From JABDGV01 sp964577935 (GTDB taxonomy: Bacteria; Chlamydiota; Chlamydiia; Chlamydiales; FEN-1388), in contig CAZOAJ010000014.1 in assembly GCA_964577935.1 (NCBI GenBank), forward strand, positions 1-49,120: DNA of 49,120 bases, given 5' to 3'. Position 1 is the first letter of the stretch; each line of letters opens with the position of its first letter. Below the pieces are notes generated by a model, which saw only the letters and a program-made list of their open reading frames with translations, was not told the origin of the DNA and did no database searches. Shown piece by piece: positions 24,834 to 33,619 of this stretch. The position numbers were made by a program, and so were the translations under genes.

Positions 24834-26267
24834 ATGGGGGCATACTTTATCCATAGAATTCTCCTTTTGCCTTTGACTCTCGGGTGTATTCTTCTCGTTA
24901 ATTTTCTCATTATCCATCTTGTTCCAGGGGATCCTTCGGTTCTTTCGAGCCTTGGAGATAGTTCTGGAATGTCAACTGCTTCTCAGGGGATGTATGGAGG
25001 AGAAAGTAATCGCCAGTTTCGGCTTCGCTATGGACTGACGCTTCCTATTCTATGGAATGGAGCTATTTTTTACTCCCGTGAAGAGGTTCTTGGATCTATA
25101 AAAGAGGTGCTTTCTCAAAAGTCGCAGAATGGAATCAGATCATTAAAAGATCAAGCTCCTTTTATTCTTGATCCTCTCTTTGAGATTATTCAAGATAGCT
25201 CTGAAGAGATGAAAGTCCGGCAGGTTGCAGCCGAGCTTTTTCTTTTGGGATCAGTGCAACTCCTTCCGACAGATATAAAAAGCTTAGAGTATGAAAAGGT
25301 CGCTGACTCAAACTATGTTATTGATCAACTGCGTGAGCGTTTTACTGAACATCCCTCTTTTGATGTACTAGTAGATACGATTAAAAATGAGCACTTGGTT
25401 CCCAAGAGTTATTCCATTTCAGATAAACTTCGCATTTCAATTACCCAAACCCGTCTTGTACATTATTTAAATAAAGTTATTCATCTTGATTTCGGTACGA
25501 AGAGAAATGATCCATATGTTCCTGTAGTTGATGTTGTCTTAAGTAAATTATCCTATTCACTTACACTTTCCGGTATCCCATTTTTTGGAACTTTTATACT
25601 CGCTCTTTTCCTGGGCCTATTCATGGCCGCTCGAAGCGGCAAGTATTATGAAGTTGGCATTGACCTATTTTTATTAATTCTCTTTGCTATCCCAATTTTT
25701 GTTGTCACTCCATATCTACTTGAAAAGGCCATGGGGGGGATGACGATTCCATTTACTTCTATTCGCTTCCCATTAAAGGGTTTTTCAAGTGATGAGAGCG
25801 CGTATAACTCGATGAATTCATGGCAGCGGTTGCTTGATATTTCCAAACACTTGATTCTTCCTCTTCTCTGTCTTTCATATAACCTCATTGCAGTCCAAGC
25901 GCGTCTTGCAAAGGCCTCATTTGTTGAGGCTTCTTCAAAAGACTATGTGCGATTCGCTTTAAGTAAGGGCGTTCGGCCAAAAGCTCTTTGGCTTTCCCAT
26001 ATTCTTCCAAATGGATCAATTCCTTTAGTTACGCTCGCGGCAGGGTCTTTAGGGGTATTGCTTGGTGGATCGGTGATTGTTGAAACGCTCTTTGATATTC
26101 CTGGATTTGGAAAATTTTTTTACGATTCAATCATTGAGCGAGACTACAATGTACTGCTCTTTTCATCTTTAATAGGTTCTTTACTTACTCTCATAGGATA
26201 TCTTGTGGCCGATATTGTCTACTGTATTCTTGATCCTCGAGTCAATTTCCAAAAGAGGCAATCGTGA
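24834..26267 (+). CDS. oppB: Oligopeptide ABC transporter permease OppB
   Basis: Inner-membrane permease. TM1 is at about residues 8-30, followed by the family's Val-Pro-Gly-Asp-Pro motif. Between TM1 and TM2 (about 238-258) there are roughly 200 residues, well over 100 more than in E. coli OppB. The remaining helices and the EAA loop (Glu-Ala-Ser-Ser-Lys-Asp-Tyr-Val-Arg with Gly-Val and Leu-Pro-Asn) are intact. Length is 477. The stop overlaps the oppC start by 4 bases. Confidence 0.92.
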   Translation: MGAYFIHRILLLPLTLGCILLVNFLIIHLVPGDPSVLSSLGDSSGMSTASQGMYGGESNRQFRLRYGLTLPILWNGAIFYSREEVLGSIKEVLSQKSQNGIRSLKDQAPFILDPLFEIIQDSSEEMKVRQVAAELFLLGSVQLLPTDIKSLEYEKVADSNYVIDQLRERFTEHPSFDVLVDTIKNEHLVPKSYSISDKLRISITQTRLVHYLNKVIHLDFGTKRNDPYVPVVDVVLSKLSYSLTLSGIPFFGTFILALFLGLFMAARSGKYYEVGIDLFLLILFAIPIFVVTPYLLEKAMGGMTIPFTSIRFPLKGFSSDESAYNSMNSWQRLLDISKHLILPLLCLSYNLIAVQARLAKASFVEASSKDYVRFALSKGVRPKALWLSHILPNGSIPLVTLAAGSLGVLLGGSVIVETLFDIPGFGKFFYDSIIERDYNVLLFSSLIGSLLTLIGYLVADIVYCILDPRVNFQKRQS

Positions 26268-27613
26268 AGAATTTGACCTATCGAATTGGGCTTGCTTTTA
26301 CGCTTTGCTTTGTTCTTATCGCCATCTATGCTCCCTTTTTGAGATCAAATCTTCCTCTTCTTGTTGTCTATCGGGGAGACCTCTATTCTCCATCTTTATC
26401 TTCGCTTCTTTCTCCGATCGATTTTCCGTCATTACTCGATCGTTTATATAATTTTATCGCTATATGTATCCCCGTATATCTTCTTTTAAGACTGCTTCGA
26501 GTGAACTCTTGGAGAGAGAATTTCTTGGTCTGTATCTTAGTAACAGCGTGTATATGTGCTTTTTCATTTTCGACACGCGGCAGTACAAGCACATCTGGAA
26601 ATTCATCGGTTATTTGGGAGAATGAGATAGCTCAAAAAACTCCCCGAGAGCGATTAGATCTCGTAACCCGTTACATCCGAGATCTAGAATATGACGCGCA
26701 GGTGAGAAATGATCTTAAAGGAAAAATTCCAGAAGATGAGATACGAACGCCTCGCAGTAGAACTCTTGAATCGCTCCGTAATCATTTTGATGGAGATAGC
26801 TTGAGTCGGACGTACCAAAAGGAAAGGGAGCAGTGGCTTCGAGAAGAGGCAAGGCATATCTCATTGCTCATATGGCCTCCTTTAGGATCTGTATCATGGT
26901 ATGAAGATATCGGAGGAAGCACCGAACAAAACCTTAACTTAAGTCTTTTGAATCAAACTCGAAGAACAAGACAAGATTTTTTATCCGCCCTCCTTTTTGG
27001 ACTTCGAGTGTCAATTATGGTCGGAGCTTTAACCTTTTTTCTTACCATGATTATGGCTCTCCCTCTTGGTCTTATAAGTGGATATAGAGGTGGGTGGTTT
27101 GATCTTGCGCTATGTCGTTTTGTTGAAGTTTGGGAGGCTCTCCCTCAGTTTTTAACCCTTCTATTAATCATCAGTTTTTTTGAAACGAAATCTATTTACC
27201 TTATTATTTCGCTTTTAGCTCTCTTCGGCTGGACAGGAATCTTTCGGTATGTTCGAGCTGAGACGTTGAAAGAAAGAACGATGCCCTATGTTGAGTGCCT
27301 TGAACTCTATGGAATGAGTAAATTTCGAATCCTATTTCGGCATTTGCTTCCGAACGCAATCTATCCGGTACTGGCTCTTGCGCCATTTGAGATTATGGCA
27401 GCGATTACTCGCGAATCTGCACTTTCATTCTTAGGTCTTGGAGATGAACGCATTTGTTCTCTTGGAATTTTGATGGATGAGGGAAGACTTTCTTTCCCTC
27501 AAGAAAGTATTCTCCTTTGGCCTCCAGCTATCCTGTTGACGCTTTTATTGATCGCCATCGCCTTTTTGGGCGATGGCCTTCGAAAGAGCTGGAATGTAAG
27601 GACGAAGAGCTAA
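26264..27613 (+). CDS. oppC: Oligopeptide ABC transporter permease OppC
   Basis: Second permease subunit, 449 residues against about 300 in E. coli. The N-terminal half has three hydrophobic segments (near 8-26, 62-78 and 88-104) and a charged 130-residue loop; the core permease begins near 245. Its EAA loop has Arg-Ala-Glu-Thr-Leu-Lys-Glu-Arg and His-Leu-Leu-Pro-Asn-Ala. Start is GTG or ATG within the oppB end (4-base overlap). No ATPase gene follows directly; dppD and dppF at 31.1-32.8 kb are the likely partners. Confidence 0.9.
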   Translation: MKNLTYRIGLAFTLCFVLIAIYAPFLRSNLPLLVVYRGDLYSPSLSSLLSPIDFPSLLDRLYNFIAICIPVYLLLRLLRVNSWRENFLVCILVTACICAFSFSTRGSTSTSGNSSVIWENEIAQKTPRERLDLVTRYIRDLEYDAQVRNDLKGKIPEDEIRTPRSRTLESLRNHFDGDSLSRTYQKEREQWLREEARHISLLIWPPLGSVSWYEDIGGSTEQNLNLSLLNQTRRTRQDFLSALLFGLRVSIMVGALTFFLTMIMALPLGLISGYRGGWFDLALCRFVEVWEALPQFLTLLLIISFFETKSIYLIISLLALFGWTGIFRYVRAETLKERTMPYVECLELYGMSKFRILFRHLLPNAIYPVLALAPFEIMAAITRESALSFLGLGDERICSLGILMDEGRLSFPQESILLWPPAILLTLLLIAIAFLGDGLRKSWNVRTKS

Positions 27614-27626
27614 ATCATGAGATTCA

Positions 27627-28937
27627 CTATTGGAAGAGAAATGAGGCAAGCTCGGGCTTATGGACCATCAGTTGTTCTCTAAACATGCTTTGAAGGGATT
27701 CTGCAGAAGGACGATTGCTTGGTGTTCTCTGGAGCATGTCTATAATCAGCTGGTCTATAAAAACAGGTCTTGTACTGACTGGAAATAGGTCCTCGAAGGT
27801 CCGTCCTAATGAATAGATATCTCCCTCTTTTCCATTCTGTAGGCGAAAGAACTTAAAATTTTCTGGAGCCACATACCCATAGGTTCCTCCAACAAATTTT
27901 TCTGCCAAAATATCTCTATTTGGAGCAGCGAGCCCGAAGTCTGCTACGCGGACCTTGTAATGTCCATCTTGCGTGAGGGAGTACAGAAAATTGAGAGGTT
28001 TAATATCTCTGTGCCAAATCTCTCTCTTTGAAAGAGCGGAAATGCCATCAATCAGCTGTGATGCGATTTCCAATCTATGATCTATGGTCAGGTTTTGTTG
28101 AAAGATCAAGTCCGCAAGGTCTCCATCAGCTAATTCCATGAGCATTGCAAGTTTATTCGTCCCTGTTTTCCCAACATAGGAATAGCTTGAATCAAGCTGA
28201 ATGCAAGTTGGATCTCCTTTGACCATCTCTAAAAAGTACAGTTCGTTTTTTGCTATTCGGCCTCTATGAAAAATTTTATCGAACAAACGAGTAATCAAAT
28301 TATCTTGGGCATTGCCTATAGACATTACGGCGCGTGCTAGAGGTGTTTTTGTTTCGGTGTCAAAGGCTGTTTTGACCTTTTTGAATCCCCCAGAACCAAG
28401 TAACCTATTTCCTAAAATCTTTACCCCAGTCGCAGCTATGAGGATTTTTAACCGCTCGGAGCCATTTCCTTTAAGAGTGAAATTGGTTCCTTCTTTTTTT
28501 AAATCATCGATTTGAGCTCTATTCCCTTCAACAAAAGCTAAAGTCTTTTTGAACGGCACTCTACCAGCCTCAAGATTGACACTATCTGCAACCGCGTCTG
28601 ATACAGATCTGCTCGGTTCTTCTACATTTTGTAAATGGAGTACTTTCTGGGCGATACGGATAACTTTTCTAACGTCATAAATGTCATCGTGAAATGAAAG
28701 CAGCGGTTTGAGTTCCCTCTTCAAGGCATCAATAACTTGGCTACTATGAGTGTTTTGGTACAGACCAAAGACTCCAAATAGTTTACGTAATACAACCTGA
28801 AAAAAGTTAAGCTGTATAACGTTCCAGCTTCCCACCTGGTCGCCTCTCGAGTCAAGGGACACAAAGGTATTGTCCTCTTGGAGCCGATGTAAAAGATTTG
28901 GATTTTCTAGGAATTGTCTTGTTGTAGTACTAATCAT
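27627..28937 (-). CDS. Eukaryote-like Ser/Thr protein kinase with WNK-like lysine arrangement
   Basis: A 436-residue protein. The first 165 residues are helical with no known domain. The kinase domain starts near residue 175: glycine loop Gly-Ser-Gly-Gly-Phe-Lys-Lys-Val (181-188), His-Arg-Asp (309-311) with Lys313 and Asn316, Asp-Phe-Gly (333-335), and Ala-Pro-Glu (357-359). The usual beta-3 Val-Ala-x-Lys lysine is absent; that strand reads Leu-Ala-Arg-Ala-Val (200-204). A lysine in the glycine loop (Lys186) sits where the catalytic lysine is found in WNK kinases, so it may be active. There is no signal peptide or C-terminal anchor, unlike PknD-type bacterial kinases. Host-directed effector is an inference. 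Confidence 0.85.
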   Translation of the reverse strand: MISTTTRQFLENPNLLHRLQEDNTFVSLDSRGDQVGSWNVIQLNFFQVVLRKLFGVFGLYQNTHSSQVIDALKRELKPLLSFHDDIYDVRKVIRIAQKVLHLQNVEEPSRSVSDAVADSVNLEAGRVPFKKTLAFVEGNRAQIDDLKKEGTNFTLKGNGSERLKILIAATGVKILGNRLLGSGGFKKVKTAFDTETKTPLARAVMSIGNAQDNLITRLFDKIFHRGRIAKNELYFLEMVKGDPTCIQLDSSYSYVGKTGTNKLAMLMELADGDLADLIFQQNLTIDHRLEIASQLIDGISALSKREIWHRDIKPLNFLYSLTQDGHYKVRVADFGLAAPNRDILAEKFVGGTYGYVAPENFKFFRLQNGKEGDIYSLGRTFEDLFPVSTRPVFIDQLIIDMLQRTPSNRPSAESLQSMFREQLMVHKPELASFLFQ

Positions 28938-28994
28938 TTATAATTGCTGCTCCTAAAAAAATTATTCCAAGCATAGACGTCGTGATTAATCTGT

Positions 28995-29035
28995 AAAAAA
29001 CACAGCGAAAAATTTAAATTTCTTTATCGCTATGT
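28995..29035 (-). terminator. Rho-independent terminator after pit
   Basis: On the minus strand ACATAGCGA (29027-29035) pairs with TCGCTGTGT (29000-29008) with one G-U pair; AAATTTAAATTT in the loop can extend the pairing. A T run (28995-28999) follows. It lies between the pit stop and the kinase start, so it would separate the two. Confidence 0.8.
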
Positions 29036-29040
29036 TTATT

Positions 29041-30426
29041 CTAAATAATTCTTGAAAGGATTTCGTAGGTAGCAATTGAAAAAATAGCTCCTGCGGGAAT
29101 GGTCACAATCCATGAAAAGAAGATATCACGTATGGTTCGTAGGTTTAAAGTGGCAATGCCTCCTGCCATACCAACCCCGATAACAGCCCCTACAAGGGTG
29201 TGTGTTGTTGATATAGGGAAGCCAAGGCGCGATGCGACTAAAATCGTAAGGCTTGCTGCAAATTCCGCTGCAAATCCTCGAGAGGGGGTGAGCTCAGTGA
29301 TTTTTTTACCGATCGTGCGAATAACTTTCCATCCATACGTGGTTAACCCTAAAACGATTCCAAGGCCTCCAAAGATAAGCATGCTCTTCCCATGTTGCAG
29401 AATGGGAAATTCATTATGAATCGGGAGAGAGTTAATTATCGCTTGAAGGGGACCTATAGCGTTGGCAACATCATTCGATCCATGAGCAAAGGCCATCATA
29501 CAGGCAGTTAATACTTGGAGGAAGGCGAACATCTTTTCAATTTGTTTGAATTGAACAGCCTCAAGGTGAAGATGAAGATCGGGGTGAAGTCGTTTTGCGA
29601 TCTCGTCAATTTCATGCTTAATCCGAATCAGCTCTTCTTTGGTTCCTGAAATTTTAAGTTTTTTCTTCTCGCCTTGAAGTTCAACAAGTCTCAGCATGTC
29701 TTCTGAGTGACATTGTTCATGGATAGTCGGCTTAGGGAGCAGAAACTGTTCCAAAATTCGAACAATACCGAATCCAATAAATGCACTTACTGTTGAAATA
29801 AGAGCTGCGCTTAGAGCAGTTACTCGCCCAACGGATGTAAGAGCTGTAAACGTAAGAATAAAAAAAACGAGACCTGCGATCTTGGGAAATACTTTTTTTG
29901 CTGCAGCAATAGGGACTGGTTTGAAGAAAATAGCCGATCGTAGGGATGAAAACATTAAGAATGCGACCATTGCACCGAGTATTGGAGAGGCTATCCAGCT
30001 TAATCCTATGGATATTACTTCGTCCCAGCGGATCGCTTCAACACCTCCAGCTGTTATTCCAAAACCAACAATTGCGCCTACAATCGAATGCGTTGTTGAT
30101 ACGGGAAGTCCTAGGAGTGAGGCAATATGAAGCCAGAGGCCCGTTGCAAAAAGAGCTGAAATCATTCCTAAAACCATTGTCTGAGAGGAATCCCCCCCAG
30201 GTAGGTCTATCAATCCTTTTTGGAGTGTTTCGGTTACGTAAGAGCCAAAAAATACAGACCCCAAAAATTCAAAACAGGCAGCTAAAAGAACGGCTTGAAT
30301 TATTGTTAAAGCTTTTGATCCAACTGATGTTCCCATAGCATTTGCTACGTCGTTGGCTCCTATGCTCCATGCCGCATACAGACCAAATACCAATGCTAGA
30401 ATGAGAAGTAGTGATTCAGTTGGCAT
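29041..30426 (-). CDS. pit: PiT-family inorganic phosphate transporter
   Basis: Inner-membrane phosphate permease of 461 residues. The two inverted family repeats are visible: Gly-Ala-Asn-Asp-Val-Ala-Asn-Ala near residue 23, and His-Gly-Ser-Asn-Asp-Val-Ala-Asn-Ala near 318, each followed by Ser-Thr-Thr-His segments (Pro-Val-Ser-Thr-Thr-His and Pro-Ile-Ser-Thr-Thr-His). A charged cytoplasmic loop (about 225-295) separates the halves. It lies 3 bases after the DUF47 gene, the usual PiT accessory protein, and the pair matches chlamydial order. Confidence 0.95.
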   Translation of the reverse strand: MPTESLLLILALVFGLYAAWSIGANDVANAMGTSVGSKALTIIQAVLLAACFEFLGSVFFGSYVTETLQKGLIDLPGGDSSQTMVLGMISALFATGLWLHIASLLGLPVSTTHSIVGAIVGFGITAGGVEAIRWDEVISIGLSWIASPILGAMVAFLMFSSLRSAIFFKPVPIAAAKKVFPKIAGLVFFILTFTALTSVGRVTALSAALISTVSAFIGFGIVRILEQFLLPKPTIHEQCHSEDMLRLVELQGEKKKLKISGTKEELIRIKHEIDEIAKRLHPDLHLHLEAVQFKQIEKMFAFLQVLTACMMAFAHGSNDVANAIGPLQAIINSLPIHNEFPILQHGKSMLIFGGLGIVLGLTTYGWKVIRTIGKKITELTPSRGFAAEFAASLTILVASRLGFPISTTHTLVGAVIGVGMAGGIATLNLRTIRDIFFSWIVTIPAGAIFSIATYEILSRII

Positions 30427-30429
30427 TGT

Positions 30430-31104
30430 TTATCGTGTCTCCAGCATCATATAGATATATTGACTCAGTTTCTCTGATAGATTAGAGAGCATTCCTATTT
30501 CATGAAATGTCTTTTGCCATAAATAAAAAGTCCCTGGCGACATTTTATCATCGTTATTGAGAAGCGATTTAAGAAGATCTCTTTGTATTACATCCGCTTC
30601 ATGCTCGAGTGTTGCAACTTCGTGGATCAAGAGTCTTACTTTTTCTGCTTCTATTCCGCCAAAGGAGGATTCAATCAACTCTGGGAGTTCTTCAATAATA
30701 TTGTAGACGGCAGCAAATGCTTCTAAATTCTTGGCAACAAATCTATCAGTTGGTTCTTTAAAGGGCTCAGGAATTTTCAGTTTTTTGAGTGTTAAGAGGA
30801 CAGAAATATCCTCAATAGCATCTGCAAGGGCATCCTGGGTGTTTACCATCTCAAGAAATTGCGCTTTTGGAACTGAGAAGAAGAGTTTTCCGGGGATATT
30901 CTTCCGAATATCTTCTTTTGCTTTGTCGGCTTCATGCTCTAGGTTCGAAATTTCTTCGCAAAGTGATTGTAGCTGTTCAAAGTCTTCTGCCTTGAGAGCA
31001 TTGAGTAACTCAGGTAGCTTGTTGACGCAGGTTGCAACTTTTTTCATGTGCAGCTGAAAAGGTGCAATCGGAGATTTCGCAAAGAGGTTTGTTATATTAA
31101 GCAT
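30430..31104 (-). CDS. DUF47 family phosphate transport accessory protein
   Basis: A 224-residue helical PhoU-like (DUF47, TIGR00153) protein that commonly accompanies PiT and probably modulates it. The repeated Glu-His-Glu-Ala-Asp segments near residues 53-57 and 171-175 are the metal-binding signature of this fold. Its ATG (31102-31104) overlaps the ATG of dppD on the other strand within a CATG. Confidence 0.9.
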   Translation of the reverse strand: MLNITNLFAKSPIAPFQLHMKKVATCVNKLPELLNALKAEDFEQLQSLCEEISNLEHEADKAKEDIRKNIPGKLFFSVPKAQFLEMVNTQDALADAIEDISVLLTLKKLKIPEPFKEPTDRFVAKNLEAFAAVYNIIEELPELIESSFGGIEAEKVRLLIHEVATLEHEADVIQRDLLKSLLNNDDKMSPGTFYLWQKTFHEIGMLSNLSEKLSQYIYMMLETR

Positions 31105-31975
31105 GGCTCAATCTTCTATTCTTAATAGTACCGAATATAACCCAAATGGGTCGGGGTTTATACTACCTCGATCGCCATTTTGCTGCCCTCCTCTTCTTGA
31201 AGTCGAAAATTTAACAGTGAAAATTAATGGCTCGATTATCCTTGTAGACGGGGTAAGCTTGAAAATTGAAAAAGGAGAAGTTGTAGCACTTATCGGGGAA
31301 TCGGGGTCTGGCAAAACCACAATTGCCCAAGCTATTGGTCAAATTTATCTTCCTAGCTCGAGACCTCATCTTTCAGGAAGTATTCGCTTTAAGGGACAAG
31401 AGCTTATTGGGATGAAGTCATCTCATTTGAGAAAATATAGAGGCGCTGGAATCGCCTATATTTTTCAAGATCCTTTAGCTGCTTTGAATCCGGTGCAGCC
31501 GGTTGGTGTTCAAATCGCAGAAAGCTACATGATAGCTAAAAACAAAAGCTTTGATGAGGCTCATGAGGCTGTAATAAAGATTATGAAAGATGTCTATTTG
31601 CCGAAGCCCGAAGCTTTATTTTGGAAATATCCCTTTGAATTATCTGGAGGAATGCGGCAACGCATTGCTATCTCATGCGTTGCCATTCAAGAGCCGGAGT
31701 TAATTATTGCGGATGAGCCTACTTCCGCTCTTGATGCAGCACTTCAAATGGAAATTCTTGAGATTTTGCTTAAACGAGTACGAGAAGAAAAGACGGCCCT
31801 ATTGATGATTACTCATGATTTTTCTCTCGTGGAAGAGGTTGCAAAATTCGCATACGTACTGGATTCAGGTAGAATTGTTGAGTCGGCCTCGATGGATGAA
31901 ATTCTCCGTGTTCAAAATAACCCTAAAGCTAAAGCTCTTGTTTTAGCCTATAAAAGGCTTCAAGGCGTCTTATGA
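31103..31975 (+). CDS. dppD: Peptide ABC transporter ATP-binding protein (DppD/OppD)
   Basis: ATPase of 290 residues. Walker A is Gly-Glu-Ser-Gly-Ser-Gly-Lys-Thr-Thr, the signature is Leu-Ser-Gly-Gly-Met-Arg-Gln-Arg, Walker B is Ile-Ile-Ala-Asp-Glu-Pro-Thr-Ser-Ala-Leu-Asp, and the switch His is in Ile-Thr-His-Asp. The first 33 residues precede the homologous region and lack features; no closer ATG was seen. The stop overlaps the dppF start by 4 bases. It probably powers OppBC encoded at 24.8-27.6 kb. Confidence 0.94.
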   Translation: MAQSSILNSTEYNPNGSGFILPRSPFCCPPLLEVENLTVKINGSIILVDGVSLKIEKGEVVALIGESGSGKTTIAQAIGQIYLPSSRPHLSGSIRFKGQELIGMKSSHLRKYRGAGIAYIFQDPLAALNPVQPVGVQIAESYMIAKNKSFDEAHEAVIKIMKDVYLPKPEALFWKYPFELSGGMRQRIAISCVAIQEPELIIADEPTSALDAALQMEILEILLKRVREEKTALLMITHDFSLVEEVAKFAYVLDSGRIVESASMDEILRVQNNPKAKALVLAYKRLQGVL

Positions 31976-32760
31976 AACCATTAGTGCGAATTGATCATCT
32001 AAATGTCTTTTTTTCGCAAAGAAAACTCTTTTCAAGGTCAGGACAAGGAGTTTGCGCGCTTTCAGATATTTCAATAGACATACAAGATCCTTGTACTTTC
32101 GGTATTGTAGGAGAATCGGGTTCTGGAAAAAGTACACTTGCTCGAGTAATTTCGGGAGCTATTCAACCAACCTCTGGTTTTGTCAATGTTTTGTCTCTTA
32201 ATCCCTATTCTTGTACTCCGAAGGAGAAATGTCATCTCCAACGCTGTATTCGCATGGTGTTTCAAGATCCTGCTCACTCCTTCAATCCTCGATATCCAGT
32301 GAGGGATCAATTGAGAGAGATTGCAAAATTAGATTATCCCCATTTTTCTTATCAGGAGATGATCAATCATGTTGAAAAAAATCTTATCCAGGTAGGTCTT
32401 GATCCGAGCTGCACAGTGCGATATCCTCATGAACTCTCCTTGGGGCAGTTGCAGCGATCTGCAATTGCGAGAGCGATCTCGTCAAAGCCTCGTCTCCTTA
32501 TCATGGATGAAAGTCTTTCCGCTCTAGATGTCACGGTGCAGGTTCAAATTCTTGATCTCATTCATAGGCTTCATCAAGAGGAGCATCTCTCTTTACTCTT
32601 CATTTCGCATGACCTACGGCTTGTTCGGGCATGTTCTGATCAAATTGCGGTTATGAGGAATGGATCTATTCTTGAATGTGGAAGCACAAAAGAAGTGCTT
32701 GCCTCTCCCAAAAATCCATATACAGAGCTTTTAATCAAAACGAGCAGGCTTGGCTGTTGA
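31972..32760 (+). CDS. dppF: Peptide ABC transporter ATP-binding protein (DppF/OppF)
   Basis: Second ATPase of the pair, 262 residues. Walker A is Gly-Glu-Ser-Gly-Ser-Gly-Lys-Ser-Thr. The signature reads Leu-Ser-Leu-Gly-Gln instead of Leu-Ser-Gly-Gly-Gln, and Walker B reads Met-Asp-Glu-Ser rather than Asp-Glu-Pro. These changes spare the catalytic Glu and the signature Ser. Starts overlap the dppD end, so the two are translated together. Confidence 0.93.
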   Translation: MKPLVRIDHLNVFFSQRKLFSRSGQGVCALSDISIDIQDPCTFGIVGESGSGKSTLARVISGAIQPTSGFVNVLSLNPYSCTPKEKCHLQRCIRMVFQDPAHSFNPRYPVRDQLREIAKLDYPHFSYQEMINHVEKNLIQVGLDPSCTVRYPHELSLGQLQRSAIARAISSKPRLLIMDESLSALDVTVQVQILDLIHRLHQEEHLSLLFISHDLRLVRACSDQIAVMRNGSILECGSTKEVLASPKNPYTELLIKTSRLGC

Positions 32761-32785
32761 CAAGCTGTTTTTTACTGGAAATATC
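32757..32785 (+). promoter_or_regulatory. Possible promoter for the Nudix-like gene
   Basis: A perfect TTGACA (32757-32762) overlaps the dppF stop codon. The -10 region at 17 bases (AATATC, 32780-32785) is a poor match. The gene starts at 32833 after GAGG. Confidence 0.3.
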
Positions 32786-32832
32786 GCTTTGAGGACATAT
32801 ACAATGTGGCTTTCAAATAATTACGAGGTCTT

Positions 32833-33558
32833 ATGAGCTTTGCTATTTCTGGGGTAGTTATTCCTCAGCTTAAATTAGGAAATATTTCAAATAATGATTC
32901 GAAGCCGAATGAGCTTCCTCAAGGGGTTCGAAATCGTCCACAGGCGATGTCTTTTTTCAATGTTCAAGACTTAAAAGAAACCTTAAATGAGTTCAACATA
33001 ACTTTTGATAAGGACTGGGTTTATGGCAAATTATATGAAGAGATAAAGGAGGGGGAGTCGATCCTTTCTATTACTCAAGCGAATACAATTCGTCGACAGG
33101 TGTCCGTTGCAAATGTGTATGTCTTTGCAAAGGACGAAACCAATACTCTCTATCAGCTGGTTGAATCAAAGCAGGTCTCAAAATCAATCGATATCTTTGG
33201 CGATGAGGGGCCCGTTATACAAATACGCGAGCGCAACCACAGATTTATTGCTGAAAAAATGAAGCGTGATGATCAGGAGGATTTTCTTAAAACGGCTATC
33301 AGGGGCATTAAGGAAGAGCTTGGGCTTAACTGTGCTCCAGAGGATTTAATTCCGCTGACTACAGAGAAGCAAAATCAATATGCGAATTCCAGTTATCCGG
33401 GTCTAGAGTCTGAATACACGATATATAACTCTAAGCTTGTGCTTTCAAAAGAGGTGTACAATCAGCATAAAGAGGGGTTTGTCGAAAAAGATATCAAGGC
33501 AGAGGGAACTATAGTCCAGTATTCTTACTTTGTTTGGGATCGTGCGACGCTTGTTTAA
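32833..33558 (+). CDS. Nudix-like protein, substrate unknown
   Basis: A 241-residue protein. Residues 149-165 follow the second part of a Nudix box: Glu149, seven residues, Arg157, then Ile-Lys-Glu-Glu-Leu-Gly-Leu. The Gly expected six residues before Glu149 is Met, and the Glu after the Arg is Gly158, so it is a partial box; the two metal-binding Glu (161, 162) are kept. The first 85 residues show no known domain. Ends at the strong terminator 33563-33593. Could be an active Nudix hydrolase, or a Nudix fold with another role. Confidence 0.6.
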   Translation: MSFAISGVVIPQLKLGNISNNDSKPNELPQGVRNRPQAMSFFNVQDLKETLNEFNITFDKDWVYGKLYEEIKEGESILSITQANTIRRQVSVANVYVFAKDETNTLYQLVESKQVSKSIDIFGDEGPVIQIRERNHRFIAEKMKRDDQEDFLKTAIRGIKEELGLNCAPEDLIPLTTEKQNQYANSSYPGLESEYTIYNSKLVLSKEVYNQHKEGFVEKDIKAEGTIVQYSYFVWDRATLV

Positions 33559-33562
33559 CTAG

Positions 33563-33593
33563 AAAAAGACCTCCGAGAATCGGAGGTCTTTTT
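33563..33593. terminator. Bidirectional Rho-independent terminator
   Basis: A perfect 13-bp stem (AAAAAGACCTCCG, five-base loop, CGGAGGTCTTTTT) lies between convergent genes and has T or A runs on both sides, so it can stop transcripts from both. The 3' arm GGAGGTCTTTTTA is repeated 15 bases on, at 33597-33609. Confidence 0.95.
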
Positions 33594-33619
33594 ATTGGAG
33601 GTCTTTTTAATCGAAGTGT

